A DNA stretch of 64,000 nucleotides from Nocardioides plantarum (GCF_006346395.1 NZ_VDMS01000001.1:372001-436000), one strand, 5' to 3'; counted from the stretch's first letter, positions 29,270 through 37,483 are shown. The notes: a model not told the origin generated them from the sequence alone. Translations and numbers: made by a program.

Positions 29270-29793
29270 CAGGGGAGACCGTGCAGGCCCGAGTGCAGCA
29301 CGGTCCGCGGTGCTCGTGTGGTGTGAAATCCGAAGGTCTGCAGGACAGCGAACTGAGTGGCTACTGCCTCGCTGGCATGGCCGTCCGCGTTCGACACATA
29401 ATGCAGCAGGCCGATGTAGGGCAGGCTGAGCTGAAGCGTCTCGGGGTCTGAGCCGAGATTGCGGTAGGTGCGACTCAGGCTTCGCATGAAGTCCGATATC
29501 GCTTTCTGTCGGCGCTTTCCCGGATTCCATACACTGACGATCAACCGCCGCTCCCCAGGACTGTTGAGCTCGGACCACGGCGTCAAGCTCCCACCAGGGA
29601 GCTGATCGCGGTAGTAGAGGTGGTAGTCGCTGCGCGCCGGGTTGGGTGCGAAGAAGGTCCACCGGGGAATCAGTCCGAAGTAGTCCTTCCGTTTGAGCTT
29701 CTTGACAGCCGGCATCTGAAATTGATTGAGCGCCGAGACGATCAACCAGACCGAGAACGTGACGGCGACAGTCACGCTCCAGGCAGCGCTCAA
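29269..29793 (-). CDS. Single-pass membrane partner protein (SdpA/DUF5819-like)
   Basis: A 174-residue protein starting with TTG overlapping the stop of the preceding gene (TTGA). One N-terminal helix (SVTVAVTFSVWLIVSALNQF) is followed by FGLIPRWTFFAPNPARSDYH, resembling the W-x-FFxxNP/DP element of SdpA-type and DUF5819 proteins that accompany HTTM proteins. The remainder is a predicted extracytoplasmic domain with HYVSNADG near its end. The family call is tentative, resting on this motif, topology, size and gene order. Confidence 0.6.
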   Translation of the reverse strand: MSAAWSVTVAVTFSVWLIVSALNQFQMPAVKKLKRKDYFGLIPRWTFFAPNPARSDYHLYYRDQLPGGSLTPWSELNSPGERRLIVSVWNPGKRRQKAISDFMRSLSRTYRNLGSDPETLQLSLPYIGLLHYVSNADGHASEAVATQFAVLQTFGFHTTRAPRTVLHSGLHGLP

Positions 29794-30128
29794 CGGCGAA
29801 CGACTGCTGCTCGCCGGGCCGCGATCAGATCGCTCGCGGTCGGGTTGCTCGGGAGTCCCTGCGCGCTGGCCTTGAGCCTGCCCCGTGCCGTCGGTTGGTC
29901 GATGAGCTGCTCGGCCTCCGCCAGGATCGCCGCCTCCGCGATGTCCTCGGTGACTGCCTCGGCTTCGTCCGCAAAGTCGTCGATGTCGTTGCAGTCCTCG
30001 CAGCCGTGGAAGTCGTCGTCATTGCCCGGGGAGCTCTCGATGTCGCAATCCGGGCAGGCTTCAGACGCCATCCACACGCTTCCGGGGATGTCCGAGGTCA
30101 GTGCCTCGAGCTTGTTGTCAATGGTCAT
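29790..30128 (-). CDS. Acidic two-CxxC small protein, candidate precursor peptide
   Basis: A 112-residue protein with ATG 30128 after GGAG at 5 bases. It contains CPDC (25-28) and CEDC (43-46) 14 residues apart, a strongly acidic middle (about 29-75, many D/E) and a basic C-terminus (AARRAAVVRR). There is no signal peptide. It overlaps the SdpA-like gene by 4 bases and heads the operon, the place a precursor gene would occupy. It could equally be a zinc-binding accessory protein, since C-x2-C-x14-C-x2-C is a ribbon-like spacing. No homologous family is recognised. Confidence 0.7.
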   Translation of the reverse strand: MTIDNKLEALTSDIPGSVWMASEACPDCDIESSPGNDDDFHGCEDCNDIDDFADEAEAVTEDIAEAAILAEAEQLIDQPTARGRLKASAQGLPSNPTASDLIAARRAAVVRR

Positions 30129-30721
30129 GATGTCTCCTGTGGGGTTGGGCTGAAGCAGACGAGTCTCGTGGTAGGTGGGCAAGAAAACTGGTGTCGTCGA
30201 ATACGACGTCGATCGGCGGGCCTGACATTGTCCGAGACCGATTCCGATCTCCGGCCGCACCTACGACGTGCTCGAAAGTGACGTATTGAATGCCGTCCCT
30301 CCCCATGTGGAATCCTGGTCCATCCGGACGTCAGCTCGATCAGACAGCACCCCGCGGGGGACGACGCCGCCGGGTTTGTCGATGACGTCGAACAGGTGGG
30401 AAGCGGAGAAACAGTAGTCATGAAATAGTGCGTCAAACCACGTCAGCAGCACAGGTCTTCTGAACCCGGTCGTGAATCCCCGATATGGCGAACGCGATCG
30501 GGCGCCCATGCGGCGGCGCGCGGAGGAGGTCGAGCCAGCTCCACCCTCTTCGGAAATCCGTCGACCGGGCCGGACTTCGGGACGGCGGAGGAACGAACGT
30601 GGTGACGCCCATGCCCAAGAACGGCTCGTCACGGCAACGAGTGTATGGCGACATGCTGGCTCCTCGGGATGCCTGCGGACACGTATAGTCAAGCACCGAC
30701 GATATCAAGAATCACCCAAAA
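30129..30721. other. Gene-free stretch upstream of the peptide operon
   Basis: About 590 bases with lower G+C than the flanks. Frames here lack ribosome sites, family motifs and consistent codon bias. It should contain the divergent control regions of the peptide operon (leftward) and of the zinc-finger/HTH gene (rightward, possible TATAGT near 30686). It may include decayed coding sequence. Confidence 0.45.
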
Positions 30722-31168
30722 ATGTCTTTGCGTGCCAGAGATTTACCGGTTGATCAGATGAGTCGGTCCGCCCGGGGCACGCGTAAGGCCCGCCACCGCT
30801 TCGTCGTGAACGGGCCACGACTGCGCGCAGACTCGTGCACCGCAGCACAGGGCCTGGTGCTGCCCTGCGAAGCCGAGAAGTTCATCGCCGGCCCCGGCGT
30901 CTACATCTGCAACGAGTGCGTCGAGATCTGCGTGAACATCCTGGCCAGCAGACCCACGACGTCTTTTCCTCCACTCGACGAGAGGAGCGACGACGAGCTC
31001 CTCACCGACATGGCCCAGATCGCAGCGTCCCGCGACCAGGTGGAGGAGGCAGTCATCGATCGTGCCCGACGACTACGGGCCCGCGGTGTGACCTGGGCCA
31101 GGATCGGCGAGAACCTGGGGATGACTCGTCAGTCGGCGTGGGAACGCTTCTCGACCGACTCGGACTGA
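30722..31168 (+). CDS. Degenerate ClpX-type zinc-finger protein with C-terminal HTH
   Basis: Up to 148 residues; ATG 30758 is an alternative start. Residues around 55-85 read EKFIAGPGVYICNECVEICV, almost identical to the second half of the ClpX C4 zinc finger (IAGPxVYICDECV). The first Cys pair (CSFC in ClpX) is absent; the only upstream Cys are spaced differently (SCT…PCE). The C-terminus GVTWARIGENLGMTRQSAWE is a helix-turn-helix of the type found with such fingers in actinobacteria. Probably a small regulator whose finger is altered or decayed. Confidence 0.65.
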   Translation: MSLRARDLPVDQMSRSARGTRKARHRFVVNGPRLRADSCTAAQGLVLPCEAEKFIAGPGVYICNECVEICVNILASRPTTSFPPLDERSDDELLTDMAQIAASRDQVEEAVIDRARRLRARGVTWARIGENLGMTRQSAWERFSTDSD

Positions 31169-31276
31169 CCCCCGCACGTGCCGCCGCGCATCGTCGTGCA
31201 GACAAGGTGCTCCGTGCCCCGCGACGGCGTCGTACGGGAGAACGGGCGTCGCCACTCGCTCCGGTCGTCGGGCCTC

Positions 31277-31282
31277 TAGAGT
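31277..31282 (+). promoter_or_regulatory. -10 hexamer TAGAGT, leaderless promoter of the DUF2784 gene
   Basis: TAGAGT ends six bases before the GTG at 31289. Confidence 0.6.
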
Positions 31283-31288
31283 CCGTGG

Positions 31289-31630
31289 GTGCACAGACTG
31301 GTGGCAAGGCTCGCGTGGGCGGTGCACATGCTCTTCGTGGCGTTCGTCGTCTTCGGCGGCTTCCTGGCCTGGCTGGTTCCCTGGGTCCTCATCCCCCACC
31401 TCGGCACCGCCGCGTGGGGCGCACGGATGGCGGCGTTCAGGCCCGCCTGTCCCCTGTCGAGGATGGAGAACTGGGGACGCCGCGGCGCGGGCGAGGATCA
31501 GCTGGACAAGGCCGGGTTCGTGGCGCACTACTTCGAGAACAGGGTCTACCCGGCACGATGGTCCCGCCGCGTGGAGATCGGCGTCGGGACCCTGGTCCTC
31601 GGGTCCTGGATCGGGCTCTCACTGAGGTGA
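31289..31630 (+). CDS. DUF2784 family membrane protein
   Basis: A 113-residue protein with hydrophobic helices at about 5-28 and 30-45 and near the C-terminus. CPLSRMENWGR matches the CPLTxxE signature of DUF2784, followed by FVAHYFENRVYPARW. The function of the family is unknown. Base composition returns to the normal high G+C from here on. Confidence 0.85.
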   Translation: MHRLVARLAWAVHMLFVAFVVFGGFLAWLVPWVLIPHLGTAAWGARMAAFRPACPLSRMENWGRRGAGEDQLDKAGFVAHYFENRVYPARWSRRVEIGVGTLVLGSWIGLSLR

Positions 31631-31699
31631 CCGGAAGGGGCGGTGCTGGGCGGCGATTCATGTGCGCGTCATGTGGTGGTGCGTCGGGAGGTCGGATCG

Positions 31700-31705
31700 T
31701 AGAGT
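31700..31705 (+). promoter_or_regulatory. -10 hexamer TAGAGT, leaderless promoter of the retropepsin-like gene
   Basis: TAGAGT ends six bases before the GTG at 31712. Confidence 0.6.
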
Positions 31706-31711
31706 CTCGAC

Positions 31712-32554
31712 GTGATCGAGCCCGTGCCCTTCGACAGGGTGGGACATCAGGTCCGGATACCCGTGACCGCTGGGCATCTCGAGGGCCGGTTCCTGCTCGA
31801 CAGCGGGATCGGACTGACCACTGTGTCCACCGACCTGGCCAGACGGCTCGGTCTGGAGCTCACTCGCACGTCGTTCACCGGTCATCGAATGTCGGGTCAA
31901 GAGATCACGGTGCCGCTGGCCCGGCTCCCGCGACTGACGGTCGGGGGGCACGTCGTCAGGGACGGTCTCGTCGGCGTGTTCGATCTGGGGCCGACCGAGG
32001 GAGAGTCCGGGCTCGACGGCATCCTCGGACTCGATCTCCTGGGTGACGTCGTGGTCCAGGTGGACCCGTCCGCGCGGCTCGTCGAGCTCCAGCCCGACCC
32101 ACTGCTGGTACACCGCTACGACAACGAGGTGCCGGTCCGGGTCCACCGCGATGGACCGTCGGTAGCCCTCTTCGTCGAGCTGCGGCTGCCCAGCGGTCGC
32201 GTCGTCGACGTCGAGGTCGACACCGGCTCGCGCTGCCTGATCCTCGACACGCGGTTCATGTCCGACTGCGGGGTAGGTCCGGACGACGTCACCGAGACGC
32301 TGACCGGGACGGACGAGACGGGCCACGACTACTCGCGTTCCTTCGCCACTGTCCGAGGTGCCGTGGGCGTGATCGGCGCGCCATCGGCCGACCAGCCGAG
32401 CCCGCGCGTGATGTTCCAGAGCATCGTCCACGACGGTCTGCTCGGCTCGGACTTCCTCGACCGGTTCGTTCACGGTTTCGACGTACGTCGCCGTCACCTC
32501 ATGTTGTCGGCACTCGAACCCCTTCGGAGTGCGCCCGGCCGTGCCGCGAGCTGA
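31712..32554 (+). CDS. Tandem retropepsin-like aspartyl protease
   Basis: A 280-residue protein with two aspartyl-protease-like halves. The first has FLLDSGIGLTTVS (D-S-G) and ends with DGILGLDLL; the second has VEVDTGSRCLILD (D-T-G) and GLLGSDFLDRFV. Both the catalytic DTG/DSG and the following hydrophobic-Gly-xx-hydrophobic element are present in each half, so one chain could form a complete pepsin-like active site. Bacterial retropepsin-like proteins usually carry one or two such repeats. No signal peptide is seen; probably cytoplasmic. Confidence 0.75.
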   Translation: MIEPVPFDRVGHQVRIPVTAGHLEGRFLLDSGIGLTTVSTDLARRLGLELTRTSFTGHRMSGQEITVPLARLPRLTVGGHVVRDGLVGVFDLGPTEGESGLDGILGLDLLGDVVVQVDPSARLVELQPDPLLVHRYDNEVPVRVHRDGPSVALFVELRLPSGRVVDVEVDTGSRCLILDTRFMSDCGVGPDDVTETLTGTDETGHDYSRSFATVRGAVGVIGAPSADQPSPRVMFQSIVHDGLLGSDFLDRFVHGFDVRRRHLMLSALEPLRSAPGRAAS

Positions 32555-32661
32555 CCCGGAGCGGGGAGGCTCGGCACCGGGGTGCTCTCGACCCGTCCTG
32601 GTGTCACTCTGTCGTCGATGCCGGTGGCCGGACGACTGGCGGAGGTGGGACCAGGGGTCGC

Positions 32662-32667
32662 TAGTTT
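32662..32667 (+). promoter_or_regulatory. -10 hexamer TAGTTT, leaderless promoter of the EamA transporter gene
   Basis: TAGTTT ends six bases before the GTG at 32674. Confidence 0.55.
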
Positions 32668-32673
32668 GATCGC

Positions 32674-33612
32674 GTGACGACGGCAGCCACTCGAGGCGGC
32701 ACCCGTCTCGGGCTGCTCCAGGTCTGCACTGCGGGGGTTCTCTGGGGCACCGGTGGCCTCGTCGTGACCGTGCTCAACGACCGTGACGGACTGGGCGCGA
32801 TGACGGTCAGTGCGTGGCGCATGGCCCTGGCCGCACTGGCGCTGCTCGGATTCGTGGTCGCCACCAGGCGGGCCGCGCTGACCGTCTCCACGATGCGGGC
32901 TCACCCCGTGCTCGCGACGTCGGTGGGGGCCGGTACGGCCGTCTATCAGGGGCTCTACTTCGTCTCGGTCCTGCTCGTGGGTGTCAGCATCGCCACCGTG
33001 GTCTCGTTGGGACTGGCGCCCATCCTCACGGCGAGTTGGGAGCACCTGGCCTCTCGCACGCTGCCCTCGCTGCGCGAGGTGATGGTCCTGTCCGCCGCGC
33101 TGGTCGGCCTCGTGCTCATCAGCGCGACAGCCGGGCCCGGATCGAGCTCTCCAGGTGACAACCCCACCCTCGGACTCGCTCTCGCGGTCATGGCAGGAGC
33201 GACCTACGCGGCGACCACGGTGCTCGGCCACAGCCTCGCCCAACGCGTCGACCCCGTTGCACTGACCATGTGCGCCACCGTCGCCGGGACCGTCGTCCTC
33301 CTCCCGTTCCTCGTGGTCGCCACCGGAACCGGAGACCAGGTCCTGCCGTCCTCACCGTCGTCGTACGCACTGTTGGTCTATCTCGGGGTGGCGACCATGG
33401 CGCTGGCCTACGGGCTGCTCTACGCGGGACTACGGACCACGTCTGGGTCCGCGGCCACCGTCGCCACGCTCGTCGAACCGTTGTCGGCAGCGGTCCTTGC
33501 TGCGGTTCTGCTCGACGAGCGGTTGCCCTGGCCCGCCTTGCTGGGCGGGGCCTTGATCTTGATGGCCGTCGTGGCCTTGCGCCCGGCCGAGGAGACCCCT
33601 GCTTTGACGTGA
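32674..33612 (+). CDS. EamA/DMT-superfamily transporter
   Basis: A 312-residue protein of about ten hydrophobic helices in two EamA repeats (LGLLQVCTAGVLWGTGGLVV in the first; LALAVMAGATYAATTVLGHS starting the second). The end AALLGGALILMAVVAL-type helix (PALLGGALILMAVVALRPA) and EPLSAAVLAAVLLDERL are typical of drug/metabolite transporters. Substrate and direction are unknown. Confidence 0.88.
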   Translation: MTTAATRGGTRLGLLQVCTAGVLWGTGGLVVTVLNDRDGLGAMTVSAWRMALAALALLGFVVATRRAALTVSTMRAHPVLATSVGAGTAVYQGLYFVSVLLVGVSIATVVSLGLAPILTASWEHLASRTLPSLREVMVLSAALVGLVLISATAGPGSSSPGDNPTLGLALAVMAGATYAATTVLGHSLAQRVDPVALTMCATVAGTVVLLPFLVVATGTGDQVLPSSPSSYALLVYLGVATMALAYGLLYAGLRTTSGSAATVATLVEPLSAAVLAAVLLDERLPWPALLGGALILMAVVALRPAEETPALT

Positions 33613-33692
33613 GCGGAGCCTCCTGGGCCGTGGCGATCCAGGTCGCAGCCGTCGAGTCCGTCGCGGCTCGGCCGACGATAGGGTCGCGCACC

Positions 33693-34526
33693 GTGGCCGA
33701 CACCCTCCGACTGGCGATCGCCCAGCTGCCCGTCACCGGTGACCCACGGCGCAACGGCGCGGCCGTGCGGGAGGCGATGCGCGAGGCGGCCGGCCAGGGC
33801 GCTCGGTTGCTGCAGCTGCCCGAGGGTCTGCTGTCGGGCTACGCCCTCAACCCCGTCCAGGACTGGGCCGAGGTCGACTGGGACGTCGTCCGCGACGAGC
33901 TCGACTCCATCACCCGGCTCGCCGGTGAGCTACGGCTGTGGGTGGTGCTCGGCTCGGCCCACCCGCTGACGCCGCCGAGGTGGCCGCACAACAGCCTGTA
34001 CGTCGTGTCCGACGAGGGCGCGGTGGTGACCCGCTACGACAAGCGGTTCGTCTCGCACACCGAGGCCACCCGGTTCTACACAGCCGGGTCGGACCCCGTC
34101 ACGTTCGAGGTCGACGGCTTCCGGTTCGGCTGCGTGATCTGCGTCGAGATCAACTTCCCCGAGCTCTTCATCGAGTACGCCGGGCTGGGCGTCGACTGCG
34201 TGCTGCTGTCGGCGTACCCCGTCGACGCGATCTTCGCGGTCAAGGCCCGGGCGTACGCCGCCCTGCACTGCTCCTGGGTGACCCTGTCGACGCCGTCCGA
34301 CACGGCGTCGTTCATCGCGTCGTCGGCGTTCGCCCCCAACGGCGACGTGCTGGGCGAGGTGGCCGGCAGCGAGGGCCTGCTCGTCGTCGACCTCGACCGC
34401 ACCGCACCCGAGCTGCAGGTGGCGCTGACCAAGGCCCGGCCGTGGCGCGCCGCTGTGTCCGCGGACCCGACCTACCGCAGCGGCGCCCCCGACGACGCCC
34501 GCAGCGTCGACCGGACCTGCCGGTGA
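33693..34526 (+). CDS. Carbon-nitrogen hydrolase (nitrilase superfamily)
   Basis: A 277-residue protein with the Glu-Lys-Cys triad: Glu in LQLPEGLLSGYA, Lys in RYDKRFVSHTE, Cys in FGCVICVEINFPE. The family cleaves non-peptide C-N bonds of amides, nitriles or carbamoyl compounds. GTG 33693 follows TAGGGT (33679-33684) by eight bases; the frame is open upstream, but the family N-terminus (LRLAIAQLPV) fits this start. It lies 80 bases after the transporter, perhaps in the same unit. Confidence 0.88.
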   Translation: MADTLRLAIAQLPVTGDPRRNGAAVREAMREAAGQGARLLQLPEGLLSGYALNPVQDWAEVDWDVVRDELDSITRLAGELRLWVVLGSAHPLTPPRWPHNSLYVVSDEGAVVTRYDKRFVSHTEATRFYTAGSDPVTFEVDGFRFGCVICVEINFPELFIEYAGLGVDCVLLSAYPVDAIFAVKARAYAALHCSWVTLSTPSDTASFIASSAFAPNGDVLGEVAGSEGLLVVDLDRTAPELQVALTKARPWRAAVSADPTYRSGAPDDARSVDRTCR

Positions 34527-34551
34527 CGCCGGTGACGATGCGTCGACCCGG

Positions 34552-34854
34552 TCAGCCGAGCTTGCGGTCGGGGTTCTCCAGCTCCCACTGACCGAGCTGG
34601 GCCTGCAGCGCCTTCATGACCTCCCACACCTGGGCGGCGGGGATCCTGACCCGGGTGACGACCTGCGCGTCGATGCGCGCGACCTGCCCGCCCTCCTCGG
34701 TGCGGGTGGGCTGCGCCGGTCGGCTCATCGACACGAAGTCGAGGATGAAGGTCTCGTTGTTGTGCCACACACTGGCGAAGTCGGCGTAGTGGCCCTCGAG
34801 CTTCTCGGGCGGGACGGTGATGTTGAAGGCGGGCGTCAACGGCTTCTCGGTCAT
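34552..34854 (-). CDS. DUF3467 family protein
   Basis: A 100-residue protein with FNITVPPEKLEGHYADFASV, ETFILDFVSM and ARIDAQVVTRVRIPAAQ, which together define DUF3467, a small conserved bacterial family of unknown function. Convergent with the C-N hydrolase gene 25 bases away. Confidence 0.85.
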   Translation of the reverse strand: MTEKPLTPAFNITVPPEKLEGHYADFASVWHNNETFILDFVSMSRPAQPTRTEEGGQVARIDAQVVTRVRIPAAQVWEVMKALQAQLGQWELENPDRKLG

Positions 34855-35265
34855 GGCGCCAGTGTGCCGAGACCGCCAAGAGCGGGTGACGGAGCCCGCA
34901 CCAGTCACCCCCACGGAAGCCGGCGCGGGCTCCGAGAGTGGTTCGGCACCGACGCCCGACCGGATGGGACCAGATCGCGCCGCAGCCACCCGTGATCTCG
35001 AGACAGGCGCCAGCGCGCCTTCCTCGACCACCGTGTGGTCGCCCGACCCGCGACAGCGGAGTCGGCGAGCCAGCCGCGGCCAGCCGGAGACGACCATCCC
35101 GGCCGCACCGCCCACAAGGCGCCCCAACCCCTACCCAGGCCGACCACAGTGCGCAGGAGTCGCAGGCCGACCCGGCGGCTGGGCGGCCGACTGCCACACC
35201 GGCGGCAGCGAGGCCAGGCGGAGTCGGCCAGCCAGCCGTGGGAGGCCGGAGACGACCAAATGAAT
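34855..35265. repeat. Repeat-rich intergenic region (family copy R2 and a 39-bp direct repeat)
   Basis: No gene is supported in about 410 bases. 34987-35030 holds TGATCTCGAGACAGGCGCCAG and CTTCCTCGACCACC, shared with copy R1. A segment of about 39 bases beginning GGAGTCGGCGAGCCAGCC at 35058 recurs at 35220 with a few changes (GGAGTCGGCCAGCCAGCC), both ending GCCGGAGACGACCA. Confidence 0.65.
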
Positions 35266-35299
35266 CGAACCGCTGGAGTCTCGGGTCTCCAGCGGTTCG
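35266..35299 (-). terminator. Hairpin terminator of the peroxiredoxin operon
   Basis: A perfect 13-base stem (CGAACCGCTGGAG / CTCCAGCGGTTCG) with an 8-base loop, 77 bases after the peroxiredoxin stop on the minus strand, followed in that RNA by AUUCAUUUGG. Confidence 0.65.
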
Positions 35300-35375
35300 A
35301 CGTGAGGAACTCTACTGACGCCCGGCCGATGGTCAACCGGTTGCGGACAACTCCAGCGAATTCGCCCCGGCCGGT

Positions 35376-35840
35376 CTAGGCCAGCGCCTGCAGCTGACGC
35401 AGGTGCTCGTCGAGGTCGCGGGCCTGGGAGGTGGCGTTGTGGACCGCCCACCGCACCGTGCCGTCGCGGTCGACGACGTACGACGAGCGCCGCGGGCAGC
35501 CGCGCTCCTCGTCGAGCACGTCGTAGGCCCGGGCGACCTCGCCGTGCGGCCAGAAGTCGCTGAGCAGGGGGAAGTTGAGCCCGTCCTGGTCGGCGAAGGC
35601 ACGCAGCGCGAACATCGGGTCGCACGAGATGCCGAGCACCTCGGTGTCGAAGGTCATGAACTCGTCGAGCCGGTCGCGGATGCCGGACATCTCGCCGGTG
35701 CAGACGCCCGAGAACGCGTAGGGGTAGAACAGGATCGCGACGGCCTTGCGGCCCCGGTAGGCCGACAGCGTGACGTCCTGGCCGAACTGGTCGCGCAGGG
35801 TGAAGTCGGGGGCGGGGCCACCGAGCAGGAGGCCGCTCAC
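35376..35840 (-). CDS. AhpE-type peroxiredoxin
   Basis: A 154-residue thioredoxin-fold peroxidase. FYPYAFSGVCTGEMSGI carries the peroxidatic Cys in the PxxxSxxC context of one-Cys AhpE proteins; no resolving Cys is obvious beyond the CDP and GCPRR positions. It reduces peroxides or peroxynitrite with a small thiol, mycothiol in this group. Its start overlaps the acyl-CoA synthetase stop (4 bases). In mycobacteria ahpE also lies near DUF3052 and aceE, as here. Confidence 0.9.
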   Translation of the reverse strand: MSGLLLGGPAPDFTLRDQFGQDVTLSAYRGRKAVAILFYPYAFSGVCTGEMSGIRDRLDEFMTFDTEVLGISCDPMFALRAFADQDGLNFPLLSDFWPHGEVARAYDVLDEERGCPRRSSYVVDRDGTVRWAVHNATSQARDLDEHLRQLQALA

Positions 35841-37471
35841 CGGTCGCTCGACCCGCTGTCGTCCTGGGCGAGCTCGCGCTTGAGGACCTTGCCGGTGGCG
35901 TTGCGGGGCAGCTCGTCGAGGAAGACGATCACCCGGGGCACCTTGTAGCGGGCGAGGTTGCTCCTGACCCAGTCCTGGAGGTCGGCCTCGGTGACGTGGG
36001 CGTCGGCCTTGACGACCACGAACGCCTTGAGCCGCTTGCCGAAGTCGTCGTCGTCGATGCCGACGGCGGCCACCTCGGTGACGGCCTCGTGGCGGGCCAG
36101 GCAGTCCTCGACCTCCTGGGGGAAGACGTTCTCGCCGCCGGACACGATCATCTCGTCGTCGCGTCCCTCGACCATGAGCCGGCCGTCGTCGTCGAAGCGG
36201 CCCACGTCGCCGGTCGACATGAGGCCGTCGACGACCTCCTTGTGGCCGCCGCCGGTGTAGCCCTCGAAGAGCAGGCCGTTGCCGACGAAGATCCGCCCGG
36301 AGGCGCCCGCGGGCACCTCCGCGCCCTGGTCGTCGAGGATCTTGACGGTCGTGGCGTACGGCGGCCGCCCGGCCGTCGCGGGGTTGGCCCGCAGGTCGGC
36401 GGGGCCGGCGATGGCGGCGTAGGCCACCTCGGTCGAGCCGTACGTCGAGTAGAGGTGGTCTCCGAACTGGTCCATCCAGGTCAGCGCGAGGTCACCGGGC
36501 AGCGCGGACCCGGAGCTGGCCACGACGGTCAGCGAGCTGACGTCGTAGCGGTCCTGGGCCTCCTGCGGCAGGGCGAGGGTGCGCTGCAGCATCACCGGGA
36601 TCACCGCGGCGGCCTCGCAGCGGTGCTGCTGGACGGTCTCCAGGAACGACTCGGGCTCGAAGCGCCGGCGCAGCACCACCGTGGAGCCGAGCAGCATCGA
36701 CAGCGCTAGGTGGGCGTAGCCCCAGGTGTGGAACAGGGGCGCGGCGATGTGGACCCGCTGCCCGGCCTTGAGCGGGATCGACCCGAGCAGCGCGACGGCG
36801 GCCTCGACACCGGCCTCGCTGCGCGGGGCGCCCTTGGGCGTGCCCGTGGTGCCCGAGGTGAGGATGATCAGCCGCCCGTGGCGCGACGGGGGGTCGAGGT
36901 CCGGGGAGTCGTGCGACTCGATCAGCGACTCGAGCGTGGGGACGTCGCCGACGGTCGCGCCGTCGGTCCAGGCGACGACGCGGATGCCGACCGACGCCTG
37001 CGCCACCAGGTCGGTGAACTCCTCGTCGTAGATCAGCACCGTCGGCTGGTCGCGCTCGAGCACCTCGACGAGCTGGGGCCCGGCGAACGCGGTGTTGAGG
37101 TAGATGATGTCGGCGCCGAGCTTGGCCACCGCGATGCTGGCGTCGACGAAGCCGCGGTGGTTGCGGCACATGATCGCGACGCCGTCTCCCTCGCCCACAC
37201 CGAGGTCACGCAGCGCATGCGCCAGGGAGTTGGACCGGGCGTGCAGCTCTCCCCAGGTGAGCTCGCCGAGCTCGTCGACGATGCCGACCTGGTCGGGCAC
37301 CCGCAGCGCCAACGAGGTGAACCCGCCCGCGGGACCAGTGCCCCACGCCTTGAGCGTGCGGGCCAACCGGGCCAGCGTGAGCGGGGAGTAGGGGCGGATC
37401 ACCCCAGCACCCCCGAGGACCTTCAACGAGGTGGCGGCAGCGGCGGCGCCGGACGTCAGCTTCTGGAGCAC
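35837..37471 (-). CDS. Long-chain acyl-CoA synthetase-like AMP ligase
   Basis: A 544-residue ANL enzyme: ILTSGTTGTPKGAPRSE (AMP-binding), FHTWGYAHLAL, YGSTEVAYAAIA, STGDVGRFDDDGRLMVEGRD, GGENVFPQEVED and C-terminal NATGKVLKREL with the catalytic Lys. It activates a fatty or other carboxylic acid with ATP and CoA. It is translationally coupled to the peroxiredoxin gene, an insertion relative to the usual DUF3052-AhpE order. Confidence 0.9.
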   Translation of the reverse strand: MLQKLTSGAAAAATSLKVLGGAGVIRPYSPLTLARLARTLKAWGTGPAGGFTSLALRVPDQVGIVDELGELTWGELHARSNSLAHALRDLGVGEGDGVAIMCRNHRGFVDASIAVAKLGADIIYLNTAFAGPQLVEVLERDQPTVLIYDEEFTDLVAQASVGIRVVAWTDGATVGDVPTLESLIESHDSPDLDPPSRHGRLIILTSGTTGTPKGAPRSEAGVEAAVALLGSIPLKAGQRVHIAAPLFHTWGYAHLALSMLLGSTVVLRRRFEPESFLETVQQHRCEAAAVIPVMLQRTLALPQEAQDRYDVSSLTVVASSGSALPGDLALTWMDQFGDHLYSTYGSTEVAYAAIAGPADLRANPATAGRPPYATTVKILDDQGAEVPAGASGRIFVGNGLLFEGYTGGGHKEVVDGLMSTGDVGRFDDDGRLMVEGRDDEMIVSGGENVFPQEVEDCLARHEAVTEVAAVGIDDDDFGKRLKAFVVVKADAHVTEADLQDWVRSNLARYKVPRVIVFLDELPRNATGKVLKRELAQDDSGSSDR

Positions 37472-37477
37472 GACGTC

Positions 37478-37483
37478 ACCTTA
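37478..37483 (-). promoter_or_regulatory. -10 hexamer TAAGGT, leaderless promoter of the acyl-CoA synthetase/peroxiredoxin operon
   Basis: On the minus strand TAAGGT is followed by six bases and the GTG at 37471. Confidence 0.6.

Noticed and set aside
30261-30692. 143-codon minus-strand frame upstream of the peptide operon
   Set aside because: No ribosome site, poor codon bias and no motif; overlapping frames are equally open.
26350-31200. Classic integrated element with att sites
   Set aside because: I looked for a second copy of the tRNA-Val 3' end and for an integrase within the window and found neither, so only an atypical segment is claimed.
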